Source: Phytophthora quininea | Taxonomy: Eukaryota; Oomycota; Peronosporomycetes; Peronosporales; Peronosporaceae | Reading direction: 5' to 3' | Assembly: GCA_011947345.1 (NCBI GenBank) | Contig: JAAVTG010000793.1 | Coordinates: forward strand, 1-64,000 | DNA length: 64,000 bases | Shown: positions 42,351 through 54,158 of the stretch, in pieces | Position numbering within the stretch: the stretch's first letter is position 1 | Layout of the letters: every line of letters begins with the position of its first letter | Program-made: the position numbers and the translations under genes | Notes under the pieces: generated by a model | Told to the model about the DNA's origin: nothing | Seen by the model: the letters and a program-made list of their open reading frames with translations, nothing else | The model's database searches: none

Positions 42351-44071
42351 TTGCAACTTCGTTCCATTTGTCAGGGCCAGAGGGGGTACGCGCTTAACCT
42401 CTTCAACCAGTCTCAGCTTTTCTTCGATGCTGTAATCCCGCGATCCGATCTTCTTTGGCATCTACATAGTAAGATGTTAGCGTCATACAGAGATTTAACA
42501 AAACTTCGTAGTGGTCCAGGCAAATTTGCTGGTATCAGCGCAATATCACGGCACTGTACGCCTAACGAAAAGCAACATTGCGCGTTTCGACTGATAGGAA
42601 GAACATTGATGGAGAGATGGTGTAGCATGGAGGATCAACCGAATAACAGTCAGCAGTGGCTCGAGGAGCTTCGCCGTGGCCAACTACGATTTTTCCTCGG
42701 TGGTGATGATAGGACCAGGAAAAGCCGAGTTCTTGATGCTGTAGAAGCGTTGTGTGAAAGCTGGAATTGTTCGACCTGCCTGATTAAGACAGCGCTAACC
42801 GGGAAAGCTGCAACTCTGATACGTGGGAGGACATTAGCGAGTTTATTGCTTCAGCTGAAAAGGAAACGCGGGACTTCTTCACTCCACTACGATATCCTGG
42901 TAATTGATGAAGTATCCATGATGAAGAAACATCAGTTAGCTCAGCTTGACAAAAGGTTGCGCAGGGCTAAGCACGTCATGGGCGTACCGTTTGGAGGCGT
43001 TCATGTGGTCCTTGTTGTCGATTTTCTCCAATTACCTCCGGTTGGTGGGGACCCGCTGTATAAAGATCCTACACAAAATCTTCGACAGCATGCGAACGAG
43101 TTTGCCGGGTACCAACTATGGCAGACGTATGATGGTGCCATCATTCTTGAAGAGTCCGTTCGATTTCGCACGAATCCTGATTGGGGTCGTGGGTGTAAAT
43201 ACGTACGTAAGAAGAGCGGAATTCAAGCTCTCCCTTTCCTGCGTTTTTTTCTTGACAACATGACTCGAATGTCAATAAACAATCTGCTTATCGCCACCGT
43301 TGCAAAACACATGCCGACTGGCCAGTATCCTGTCCGAGTTACCGCTAACTTTAAGGGGCAATTAGACAAACTGGGAACAGCCGAAGTAAAAACTGTCATG
43401 GCACTTCCCGACACCAAGTTTGGGAGGATAGCACCCTACCTCGACCTTATCATCGGGATGCCCGTCCAAATAACGCAAAATGTAAGGGTCGCAAAAATGG
43501 TAGCAAACGGCACCTTCGGGACCCTTGAAGCGATTATCTACGAGCCTGATACTGCCATCCGCACCGTACATGACAATATCAGCGATGTGACTGTGAAGAT
43601 ACCAGACGCAACTCCTTCCCCGCGGATTGTAAGGATACGGTGGGTAAAATCGGCAGCGACCATGGTAGGGTGCGACTCAGGTCGTTTCCCCGTGTTTCCA
43701 GATGCACGACCCTATAAAGAGTCAAACATCAGCCTGGCATCGACAAAGTCTGGCAAGCTGCGTCAACTTTCTGTGCGCATCGATCAATTCCCGTTTGTGT
43801 GCGCAATTTCGTCGACGGTATATAAAGTTCACGGCGAAACAATGGACAACATGGTGGTTACAGAATGGCGATCAAAAATCAAGTTTCCAACAGGCCGGAG
43901 CAACCATATTTGCTAGTGTCGAGAGTAACATCTCGACGAGCGTTCAGAACAGTGTGCACGCTGACCGAAGACATAACCAGATGGGCTCGACCGTCCGCTC
44001 AGGCGCTGAACAAAGAAGAACGGCTACAGCGACTCAGTGATAAAACGCTGCAAAGTATACGTACCCTTTAA
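42351..44071 (+). pseudogene. Helitron Pif1-type helicase (truncated N-terminus, near-complete core)
   Basis: Superfamily 1B DNA helicase. The frame is open from 42351 (no ATG until 42474). Motifs in order: the Walker A region as FFLGGDDRTRKSRVLDAVE, where two Gly of GxxGxGKS are replaced; LIKTALTGKAATLI; Walker B ILVIDEVSMM; HVVLVVDFLQLPPVGGDP; LEESVRFRTNPDWGRG; and the C-terminal VYKVHGETMDNMVVTEW. A one-base shift near 43895 is needed to continue into PYLLVSRVTSRRAFRTV and EDITRWARPS, ending at 44071. No Rep domain precedes it: the upstream neighbour is the cut DUF6818-like gene. Only the altered Walker A argues strongly against activity. Confidence 0.85.
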
Positions 44072-44239
44072 ATGCATTAGGTTTTACTGTTTTACTGTTT
44101 TTTTTGTCATTCCGACCGCTGGTATAACGTAACAAGAACAAAACGAGGCATTGTTGTTCCAAATCGATTGAGGCGCCATAAAGACAACCACTTACAAAGC
44201 GAACTACAGGTGGTAAAATGCAGGGTTCTTCCTCCTTGC
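44072..44239. other. Short 3' spacer between helicase and antisense ORF
   Basis: Convergent spacer with a T/A-rich run at 44085-44105. No motif recognised. Confidence 0.3.
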
Positions 44240-44997
44240 TCACGATCGAGGTTCGCCGAAGAAAAACGAATGGTAGCGATTAAAATGTTTCCACAGCGAT
44301 TCCGTGCCAGATGCCACGAATGCGCAGTTGTAGACGTAGCAAAACGAGTTGTCGTCGATGGTGTTGACGTCGTCAATGACAGCGACAAGTTGCGGCTCGG
44401 ACCCTTCGAACTCGTCGAGGTAAAACGGCGTCTTCAAGAAGCTGTGAAGAAACAAGTGGTTTGTGTCGTAGCCCTCTGGTGAATAAATGAAATCGCCACG
44501 CATCAACATCATGTCCCCTTGTTTAGATGGATAGTTTTCTCTTTGGACCGGAGAGCGACAAGATGATTCCAGCCATAGCCGTAGATGACCGTGTCATCTT
44601 GCGTTGCGATGAGTAGAATTCTAGGTAGCGCACTCAAATCAGCAGCGTGAACGTCTGTCAGCGGCGGAGGAAAGTCACGACGCACCGGTAAATCGCGAGC
44701 ACCAGCCGTCGTACGTATGAAGATCCACTCCGTGGATGAGGTTCGAGGGAAGAAGGTCATGAAACGACGTCGGAATGAGGTTTCCAGCACCCTGTTGAGC
44801 GAATCCGGCAGCAGTGCTTGGGGGCGTTGGGCGTCAAAAGCTTGGCCATCCCATGAACCATTGCTCCAGTTTAATCCGTCGTGGCACGCGACAGACCGCA
44901 AGTTGTCGATGAACTGGTCGGGTACAGCTCTGAAAAGAACTAGATACCCCTGTTCCGTCAAGCGTTGGCGAGCGTTCATAGCGTTCATAGCGTTCAT
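44240..44997 (-). CDS. 2OG-Fe(II) oxygenase-like protein antisense behind the Helitron helicase, one frameshift
   Basis: The start at 44997 (MNAMNAMNARQRLTEQGYLV) opens a frame that runs to 44509, where one base is missing in a GGGG run; the second frame (44512-44240) continues without a gap. The order of conserved-looking parts is that of 2OG-Fe(II) dioxygenases with a jelly-roll core: LTDVHAADLSALPRILLIAT (first metal-ligand region, H-x-x-D), then IHLNKG, MMLMRGDFIYSPEGYD (second His position, here Tyr; His in the copy at 34618) and NHLFLHSFLKTPFY. The C-terminus has IDDVNTIDDNSFCYVYNC and a Trp/His-rich end. Substrate unknown. Its repeated antisense position after two Helitron helicases suggests it is carried by the element. 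Family call is tentative. Confidence 0.5.
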
Positions 44998-46183
44998 TGT
45001 GCATGTGGAATAGACGATGTGGAGTCATCGAGGCGGAAAAAATAAGTTGTGAACGCATATCGGTTGACCAAAGGCATATCGTAACGCATGTAGGTCTGTC
45101 GACACTCATCGCATTTGCCCAGCGGCCACCTTCTGTGCTGCCAAGGCTTGCGTGGTTGAAGCCGATCTTGTCCTACGATCGGTTGCAGCTTAAGCCGATT
45201 ATCTGGGGGCTACGTAGGTGCGCGTGGTTGATTACGCTGACCAACTCCCCAAGCGCTGTGCAATGATTACTACTTCTACCTGGGCTAATGGATTTGGACG
45301 GAGGGCATAGTTGGCTAAATTGTTGAGGGGGCAGCATAGAATATAGCAGCTGCGTTGTGGCCTAGCAGCGGAGGCCGACAGACGGACCTAGGTTGTAACG
45401 CCAGCTGCGTATGTCCTGTCAAAATAGAATCTAGGATACTGAGGCTAAGACGTGCGAGTGGTACTTTGAAGTAAAACGGGAAAAGTCCTTACCGAGTCGT
45501 GCCCTTTGACCCGGTAAATGAAGATACCAAGCCGAAGCCGCGTGTTATCTGCGGATACCAAGCAAAAAGTCACGACCTGGATATCAAAGCATTCCTGCTT
45601 TCCGATTGGCGTAAAAACCAAATTTTCACTTTCGAAGCACTCCTGTCATTTTCGCAGGCCTGTCTCGTCGTTCAGCTCTCGGCTGCACGCTTCAGTAGAA
45701 GTCGCACCCTAAGCGCGTTGGTGTTGTCTGTGGCAAGGAGCTGAGGTGTGTCCGTGCAGATCAACCAGTCGACGAGGCAGCGACGAAGGCGGATACATGG
45801 CAGGGAGGCTGCGCTAACAAACAGCACGGGTGGCGAGCTCCGATGAGCCTCTGCCGCGAGAATGGTCACCGCCACGCTAGAATGGTCGCTGATGGGGGAG
45901 GGGCGATGTCATTGTGCAGCGAGATCGAGCAAGTGATGCTTGAGCAAAATGAGAGTTGGCGACAAGTCAGGCAGCAAGGTCGGCTGCGCGCGCTAAGACC
46001 GATTAACGGTAAGGTATGGCTATGCAACGTTTCCCTCAGAATGAAGTAAAAGCTAACTGCTACTATCTCTACTACGCAGCCATTTTGAAAATGCATCGAT
46101 ATTTCTATGGCCACGCTCACCATCAGCCTTGCCAATAGCTGACTCAACTGAGAGCCCGCCTACCACGAGACCTCGTACGTATT
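44998..46183. other. No clear gene
   Basis: Frames of 60-90 codons occur on both strands without motifs. The minus-strand part at 46180-46100 may be the tail of the GCR1_C domain of the neighbouring Crypton (KIRTRSRGRRALS). Nothing else is recognised. Confidence 0.35.
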
Positions 46184-47960
46184 TTATGACGCACAAGCGT
46201 CTCGAAAAAACTTTGACTCACTTGCTGACGAGCGCCATTTTGTGCCAATGGAATGCTCTAGTGATTCACTAGAAGGCTGGTTTGCCACGCCATCGTGCCA
46301 TTCAGTCCACAACTCCTGCACAGTAGATACATTACAGCTCATGCAATACTGAGGACTACTACAACTCGACGGGAACCTTGCTGGTTGGGTAGTGTCTGGC
46401 ACAATAACGCGGGCGGTTTGACCACGTTCTGATAGCTGACCGCATTTTCACTGGTGTTGATTTGAACAGGTTGCAATCGGAAGGCAGGGCCTCCATGCAG
46501 AAACGAGGTGAGCTGGCCTTGCATTTGTTGGACTTTGCTGACTATTTCCGTGTGTGAGGACTCGACTTTATCCAGGACTGCTGCGTGTTGAGTACGTATT
46601 TGTTCAGCCAAGAGCGGCATTGCTACCTGCAGTTGGACCTCTACTGGGTGCTGAGCTACCTGAGCGGCAGTCAAGAGCTGTGTGCGGTACTGCAGAAATC
46701 GCTCGCCGAAGATCGGATGCTGCCGAACTTTAGCTGGGAGGTGCTCGAATAGAATGGCTGTGTCTTGGATCAGCACCACACGTAAGTACTAGAGCAATTC
46801 GATGAAACCACATGCTGCTAAATTGCGTTCCAATTCACCTGATAATATTTTTCTTTGCAGACCTGTAAACCGGGGAAAATGTCTAGCAGGAGATCGCCAG
46901 GAGGTTTAATGATAGCGCGATCCAGATAGTACAGACGAGCTTTTGGAGGATGACCAGAGAGCGCTCTAATAGCCTCGCGAGCTAACGGAGCTGACTACAC
47001 GGCTTCGAACGTTTTCATTCCCCAACGCCCGTGTCGCCGGGTTTGGGAGATATCAACATCAGCACTTCCAAGTTGCCTAACGCCTTGTTGTCTGTTGATG
47101 TGCGTTTTTTTATTGAACGTCAGTCCCAGGTGAGTGAACACAGCTTCGTAGCAGCTCTTGTGTGTCTCGTATGAAAGTGATTGTGTTCGGTTCTTGCCAC
47201 GCAGAAACTTGATGTCGTATCAGTCTCTTGAAGACTTGAACGATGTAAGCGGCTCCAAGTCCACACGAAAATGCTCAAAGAGATAAAATGCAACAGCTCC
47301 GATTGGACACAAGTGAACATTATTGTTGCGCATGAATCCACAATGCTGTAGCTTCCCGTACGTATTGGTTTTTCCATGCTGAATCAATAGAACTAAAGCG
47401 ATGCAGGGCTGAAAACCTTCGTTGTCAAGCGGCTGCGAAAACATGTCCGCCAACTCTAAATCACGCACATTTTCACCGCGCAACAATCCTTAGTGAGAAA
47501 CCAGAAACGCTTCACGTCCACGAAGATCTCTACGCTGCAAAAAGGCATCACAAATTTGTCGGAACTGCATTTCAGAATGATAGCCGTCTAGAAGGGAACC
47601 AACACCTCGATCTTGATAATTTTCTCTTTGTTTGTGCTGTTTGAGCTTGAACAATTCGAAGCAGCTGCTTCACTTGAGCTGACCGGGGTGCTCGTTCGAG
47701 TTTACCCGTAGCGCAACCTGCTGATTGTACAAATCCACAACAGCATTAGCATAGCCACAGACTGTCGATCCCCCACAATCGTGCCCTTCTTTTCTTGGAC
47801 TCCCTCCCCACCACCTGCTCCGACAGGAAAAGGTGTAACTTGCCCTTGGTGACAGTAGCTCCATCACAAAACGCTTTTGCGCTGCACCACTCTACAAACT
47901 CTTTCTGACATCCCTCGTACTTCCTTTTAGTGCTCCCACGACGCCCCTCCAGCGTTCGTT
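46184..47960 (-). pseudogene. Second Ndc10/GCR1_C Crypton recombinase, decayed
   Basis: Same family as the gene at 6277, on the minus strand. Reading down: RKYEGCQKEFVEWCSAKAFC and GKLHLFLSEQVV (47950-47830) match the N-terminal region; YANAVVDLYNQQVAL (about 47750) and MLRGENVRDLELADMFSQ with HLCPIGAVAFYLFEHF (47486-47280) match the catalytic core; RRHGRWGMKTFEAV and REAIRALSGHPPKARLYYLD (47040-46930) match the C-terminal core. A frame 46779-46339 carries the linker (KVRQHPIFGERFLQYRTQLL), and VQELWTEWHDGV with IGTKWRSSASESKFF (46320-46210) is the GCR1_C domain. Frameshifts and stops lie between all of these. Confidence 0.72.
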
Positions 47961-48939
47961 TCAGTGTTTATCGCTCGCTCTCCTCTATTTGCACTTGAAC
48001 AGCACTATCGTCTACAGGATGACGAGTTACTGATGCTGCTGCTGCTATTGCATACGTCCCGAGCGAAATGCCGGTCTTCTTGGCCATCGTGGCTGTGGCT
48101 TTGGCGTCCTTTCATGATCGAAGTCGATAACATGAAAATAGATATTTCGATTAGGTCCTGAACGTGATAATGACTCGGGTCACGTCCCATAGAAAATCCG
48201 ACCTCATACTCATTAAGTACCAGCATTGGTAGAATATGCCGTAATATGACCCGTGAATCAACGTGTCGAGGCTTAGGTTGTCGGCGAGTCCAAAGCGCAT
48301 ATTCAAGGCAACATTCGAAGTCGTTCCGGATATGCGCTCGTGCTTATTTGGAGTCACAATTCATCCGACGCGATAGCAGCCAAGGGTCGTTCTCCCAGTA
48401 CTCGCAAGGCCCGAGCGAAGTCTTTATAGCAGAGTCCCCCATGCTCGGCACTACCAATCCACCGTCATCCACCCAACAAACCCCATGCCAGCGAATGCAA
48501 GATCTTTTAACGTCGCGCACGAATAATAGAAGTCATCTCTATGGTTGACGGTGCGAACATGTATAGAATGTAACCAAGATGATGGACTAACGTTGTGTGT
48601 ACGTTGTTTCCGTTGTTGTTGTTTAGAGCTCATTGCCCATACCAGGGCAAATCCAAGCCCAGGAAGAGAAACCATCCAAATAAAATTGCTGTGCGTGTCC
48701 GAACATCGCAGTCAATAGTCTATGGCTTTCATCCACCAATATGTCACTGTTGCATATGCGAAAGCAGGCTTTTGATTGGCTGATGACCAGCTGATGCACA
48801 TCACGCCACAGAATGCTTTGCACACGTCTGGCACCATTTCATTTGCGAACTTGCTCCAGATCACACACAGCGCAGTGCGGCCTCTGCTAAACATGACAAA
48901 GACGTCAAATCTTCCTCTAAAGCTTTATCAAGGAGCTCA
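47961..48939. other. No recognised gene
   Basis: Open frames of 60-100 codons on both strands, no motifs. It separates Crypton B from the Helitron B fragment; neither element's end is recognisable here. Confidence 0.35.
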
Positions 48940-51900
48940 ACCCCTTGAAATCATACACCGGAAACGCTGCGGAAGCGGATTCACGCAATGCGTTATCGGT
49001 AGCAGTAGCAAGAACCCACTTTCGCATTTCAACCACAGTGGGTAACTCATTTGGGGTCATTGAAAATTACTGGAGTGTAAGCGTACGAACTGCGCTGTCA
49101 CCTAGCATCTGCTGCGACTTAAATATTTGTACAATTCGTGGAACACGTGTATCTGGAGCTTCAGCAGATGAGAATTTTCGGGGATCGAAAGTTTCTGAGT
49201 CAGGAATAACGGTGGTATTGGTGTCATGCATCTACCACGGATTCGCCAACTCGCATTTGTCGAGACCGTCTACACTATCGTCGCCGTCGCAGTCACAACA
49301 GGAAAATAGAGAATCATTATCGTTGAAATCATCGGAAGGCACCGATACAGGCACATCAGCACCCACTCCTCCTGCTTTTGCGTGCGCAGTATGATCGGCG
49401 CCGCAGAAATAATCATCAATGTGATGCATAATCCTGATCACAAAACTACTGCGAGTACTTTCCCAATGTGCGTATGAGTCTAACCATACGTCCTCGGAAT
49501 TACTTGTTGAACCAATTAAATCCGCAAGCCTCCGAAAAGACTTGAACAACACCAAACGACAACATGGCATGTTTTAACCGAATGTCAGTCGGTGAATGAT
49601 CAGTGACGTACGGAACGCGGAATCCCTGAATTACTCGAACTACATTCTTGTAGCGTTTCCCAAGACTTTGTGAGGTGTTTAATGGGCGTGATATCTTAAA
49701 AGGGAGCGCGGCGGTCAGAGCATTTTTATCCCTTTTTCTGAAATAGCTCATGGCAAATTTGTACATGTTGATACCTTCCAATGCATCAGGCCGACAGACG
49801 TAGTCTTCCAGAAAGGATACGGCCTGGAACCGAGGCGCCTCCGACTGTTCGCTTACATCGACAAGGCGGCACGAGTATTCGTCAGTTGCGCATAACTGTT
49901 GTATAATATCATGTAGTGGCACAAATGTGCACCTCGAGCTTTCATAGCAGCACGAACCGCGATACAAGTAAAGTGCTGCCAAGGGTCCTGCAACCTCTTG
50001 ACGACTTGTCATGGTATACACCATGGACGCCACACGTTTTCTTGCTTTCACCAGCCATTCTGTGGATTGTTGCCCCTTTCAGCTTGTATTTCACGTTCCT
50101 GTCGCCGATGGAAAGTCACCAATGCCATAACAACAACAGAGTCTAGTCGTTTTTGCTGTTTTGTGACATACTTGGTACAATAGTGTGTTCGCTGTGATGC
50201 ATCCTTCCCGCCCAGCAAGAACTGGATGTCGTGGTTGCACTTGAATGCAGCCGTGATCTGGTAGCTGAACTCGTTAATGAACTCGTGGGCTACTTTCCTC
50301 TGAAGCGTGACTCCACATGAATCAAACGAAGTCTGGTCAACACGATCACGAGAAAAAGATACCGACCGTAGGAGTCATTCACGGTGGTCTTCGACACTTT
50401 GAAACAGCTGCTTGTGTGAGTCAACCAACGCTGATTTAGTAAAACTACCAGCACCGATACCATGTAGTCCATCCCACGACGCCCCATTCGACAGTCTGAT
50501 AGCATAGGCGGTAGTGCCTCAATTAGTCGCGTCAATCCGTCGTTTTGGAAAGGGTCTTCGTCACTTGCACTTGTAGAAATTTGAAAATCGTTAGCTGCAA
50601 TCAAGTTGTCCGTTCCCGATGTAGACAACAGTCCGAATTCCTCCAAAAGAATTTGCAATTGTCTCTCATAGACAGCTGTGTTCTCTCTCGTTCAGCAATA
50701 ACAACAATAGCCTGAGAATAGGAGTTTCTAGACACCATTTCTTGTCTCGCAGTTTCATTAATTTCGGTTGCTGTAAGTGCTCGCTCCTACGGAGGCCAAT
50801 GAAGTGGTCGACTTTAGAGAAGAGCATTTCTGAGTACATATTGCGAGCTGAATTTAGTGCTACAAGCTCCACATTGCGCGAGCGCAGGCTCGACAACAGA
50901 GCTGTGCATTCGAGAGCTGAATATCCCGCTTTGTGGATTCTGTCGAGCGCACTGCGGGATTTCCAAACCAACTAACTGCGAATACGGGGCCCCACACTTA
51001 GTGCAAGAGTACTGTTCGACAGGGAGTGGAAGACTGTTTGACACGATGCTCTCCACGTAGGTTTCAACGCGCTCGCTAAATTCTTGGCCACGAGGGTCAT
51101 TCAAAACGTTTTCCAGCTCAATCGTGCAAGACGGAATACACCAATATATGAAGATGAAGTGTTCACCTCCCCTGCGTTTCCACCATGCCGAAATACGCCT
51201 CAACATCACCAACCAACCCACGGAACGGTATCTGCTCATGGCTCGTCGGGTTAATCCCTAATACGTGCTCAATAAAAGCATCGACATTGCGCATGAACAA
51301 ACGAGTTGCTGCGCAATCGTTCCCCAAACTTGCTTCACGTAAACCGGCCTTTGTGGGCATCTTGGCGTCCAAAATATCAATCAGTGACGAGACCGACGAA
51401 ATTTCAGCGTAGTGAGATACCGTGAGTGAGTTATCGGTGTTCCGTGTCAGCGTCAGGAAGAGTGACGGCTGCCCAAAACGCATTTGATAGGCGAACGCTT
51501 TCTGTCTACACTTAGCGCGTTCGGCATTGCTCCCCACACTGCTGCAGATGCAATTTCGACAGACTTCAGGAATTTGTAAGCAAGCGAGTCCTTGTCTGAC
51601 CGAAAAGTACGACGCCCTTGTCTGCGCTGCTCATTCTCGAGTAAGGCTTGCTTCAGCTCTTCTGAGCCAATTGACTCAAACCCTTCGTACACGTTTGGAA
51701 AACGCTGACATCTTATTGCGTTTTGAGTATGCATGTTCGTCATGGAAATGCGATCAAATGAACTCAGCGCGAATAATTCATCCTCAGCAAACTGACGGCC
51801 GGACAACATCGTGTAATGTCTTACATATTCCTTCGGAGAGACAGGAATTTTGCAAGGCTCACCAGGTGGCCGCAGCCGAATGGAAATAAGTGCGGGAACA

Positions 51901-53240
51901 TTTTGGCAAGAAGATTTCCCGAATCATCAAACGAAATCCTGTTGGACCCCTTCACCAAAAAGGTACGCTGCTGTGGCTTCGGCAGACGTGGGTCTATGTG
52001 CTGGTCATCTTCTTCTGATAGCAATTCCCGTGTTGCATCCGAAAGTGCAATACAACATTCACTTCTTCGAACTCGGTATCCACTTGCCATGCGTCGGAGT
52101 GCCCTCGAATATTTTCTAGCTCTTCACGTACACTGTTGTCAGCATTCCCTCCTTCGTCTTTTATGTGGTCCAAGATAAGGTGTTCAAGAGATTCCTCATT
52201 CATCACCGCTCAGAACCTCGTCATTCCGTGCGACGCCAGCGTAATGCCTATTGTATCGACAGTAGAAGTCAAAACCATCTCATATCTTGGTGTGTCGGAC
52301 CCGGTGTAGCTTTTTCACCTTGCCGATTTGAGCTTTGGTAAAATCACCTACGATTGCTACCCCAAATTCTGTAACATTAGATAATGACCTGGGCAGCAAC
52401 GCCACCGGTGGAACTGGGGTGGAGTCGAATGCAATACAATGTGACCGAATACAGCGATGCAGTTCCTCTCATCACGCGAGTCATTGCCGATATACTAACC
52501 AGTTGTGTCATGAACCGCTCAGGCAGAGTCAACCCAACAAGATGTTTTGGCAAGGATCCAACGTGAAATCCATTTGAAGTGGCAAATTTTGGGCATACCA
52601 CCACGCTCCATCGCACTATTGCACGCTCTACGAACCGTGAACCAAGCCGTCTCGTGGCCATTCACGTCGGTGTAGCACCGAAAACGATTCGGCGAAACCA
52701 TCATGTTGTTTAAGTAGGTGACACACGCGGGGGCAGCGTACGCATCCTTTAGTGCCTGTGGCAATACTGTTTCTGCTTCACCGAGGGCGCGCCGCATTTC
52801 GGTAATAAATCTCCAATCTGACGCTTCTTTTCGGATTGCGTCACGCCGCAGAATCAACTCGTCACACGCTACACATACACATTCGTCGAGACCGTCAGGA
52901 CCTAAAGCTCTTTGAAGCCGCTTTAAACCCTTTAACCGATCACCTTCACTTATGGGCTGGAACGGATCGCTCACAATCTCCTTCGAGTTGTTTTTCTTGT
53001 TACATAGGAGACCGCTTGGATACGCTTCTCTTTCAGCAGCAACAGCATGCTTATAGTTCGTGATTGCCATTGCTTCACAAGCAATTGAGTGCACGACCAT
53101 GGTATCTTCGTCACACTTTGCCGGTAGATATTGACCAGCTTCGTCATGCAGTGGGTGCAACAACGTATCTGTATTCTCTTTGAGATAACAGGAGTCCCAA
53201 TGCAGAAGTAGATCATCATCATCGGACACGACTTCGTCGG
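48940..53240 (-). pseudogene. Helitron B Rep protein, fragmented
   Basis: Minus-strand relic of the same protein as Helitron A, helicase part missing. From 53229: acidic MSDDDDLLLHWDSCYLKEN, LDECVCVACDELILRRDAIR (frame intact to 52519), then in shifted frames LVGLTLPERFMTQLVSISAM, FPHLFPFGCGH, LSGRQFAEDELFALSSFDRI (51809), ECAKCRQKAFAYQMRFGQPS-like and IPFRGLVGDVEAYFGMVETQ (51537-51163). The HUH motif is lost (HFIFIYW). CTKCGAPYSQLVGLEIPQCA follows, then EDPFQNDGLTRLIEALPPML (50560), YCTKYVTKQQKR with both Tyr positions, KRVASMVYTMTSRQEVAGPL (50051) and VIQGFRVPYVTDHSPTDI (49600). The last recognisable part, a Ser/Asp-rich region and TVVEMRKWVLATA, is at 49300-48990. Confidence 0.75.
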
Positions 53241-54110
53241 CTAGATCGTCACTACCTTAAGCAACGGTATCATTGTAGTCGGATCCTCCGCTTTATGGCG
53301 TCCATTGCCAACAAAGCGATAGCGTTCACGTTGGGTTCGCCGGCATCGTGCAAACGTTTGCTATCACATACTATTCCATTCCTTGTATATTTCGAGGCAA
53401 CGGTAGGAAGAAAACCCCTATTTTGCTCGACAGTTTGCGAGGGCCCAGATGATCGTCTTCATCATCACACCTATAATCCGCAAACCTGTAGCCTAGCTTC
53501 CGCTTCTTCGCAATCGTATATCCACTCGATCCAATCTGCCTTTCATCATCCATCCGACAATTGCCGCCGTCGTTGCCTTTCATCTTATCATAGCGCCACC
53601 TCTGAAACTACTGTTCCTAGCACAACAATTCGGCTCCAGTCCAAGAGATATCCCCTCCTCAGATTCAGGAACACGATCCGCAGAGCCACCTTTGCCACAG
53701 TTTATTAACTTCGTCACGCCAGCCTCCAGTCCAGTCGGTTCCGTCTCGTTACGTCAATTCCAAAGTGAGGTCATCTCGCTGAGCTGATGTGGTGTCCTTG
53801 GCCTAGCTGAACTAGGACACTGTGGCCACCGCGCGTATGAGTCGATTAACTGCAACTTGATCACGCTCCCCCGCGTCTTGCCAAGATGTTCGCCTTGATT
53901 TTTGTATATTTTATTGAGATTCAAACAAGTGTCCCAAGCCGTTTCAGCAAATACCGAATAATTCGGTAAACAGCGTCTAACGACAGTTCTCAACGAACTG
54001 CGAAATTGCGTGGTACGTCGGTTTCATACCGGTTCAGAACCGCCATCATCAAGGGCAGCTAGTGCGGCTACTTCGCAGCCGCACTTTTGCAAAGCTCTAG
54101 TTATATTTTG
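53241..54110. other. No clear gene upstream of Helitron B
   Basis: A minus-strand frame at 53583-53371 (Lys/Arg/Gly-rich, KKRKLGYRFADYRCDDEDD) and plus-strand frames over it have no recognised domain. Likely 5' leader of Helitron B plus unrelated DNA. Confidence 0.35.
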
Positions 54111-54158
54111 TACAAACTGCGATTTCCCCGGACGGAAGCCCGGGTAAGCAGTCGTACT
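54111..54158 (-). repeat. Hairpin-containing terminal-like motif, inverted copy
   Basis: Reverse complement starts AGTACGACTGCTTACCCG and holds a GC hairpin (CCCGG...CCGGG), then AAATCGCAGTTTGTA. It matches the motif at 39907-39955 at about 85-90 percent by eye. It faces Helitron B from upstream, as the other copy faces the helicase. Confidence 0.6.

Noticed and set aside
44967..44996. Triple 9-bp repeat (GCGTTCATA) at the start of the oxygenase-like ORF
   Set aside because: A small microsatellite giving MNAMNAMNA; it affects only start choice.
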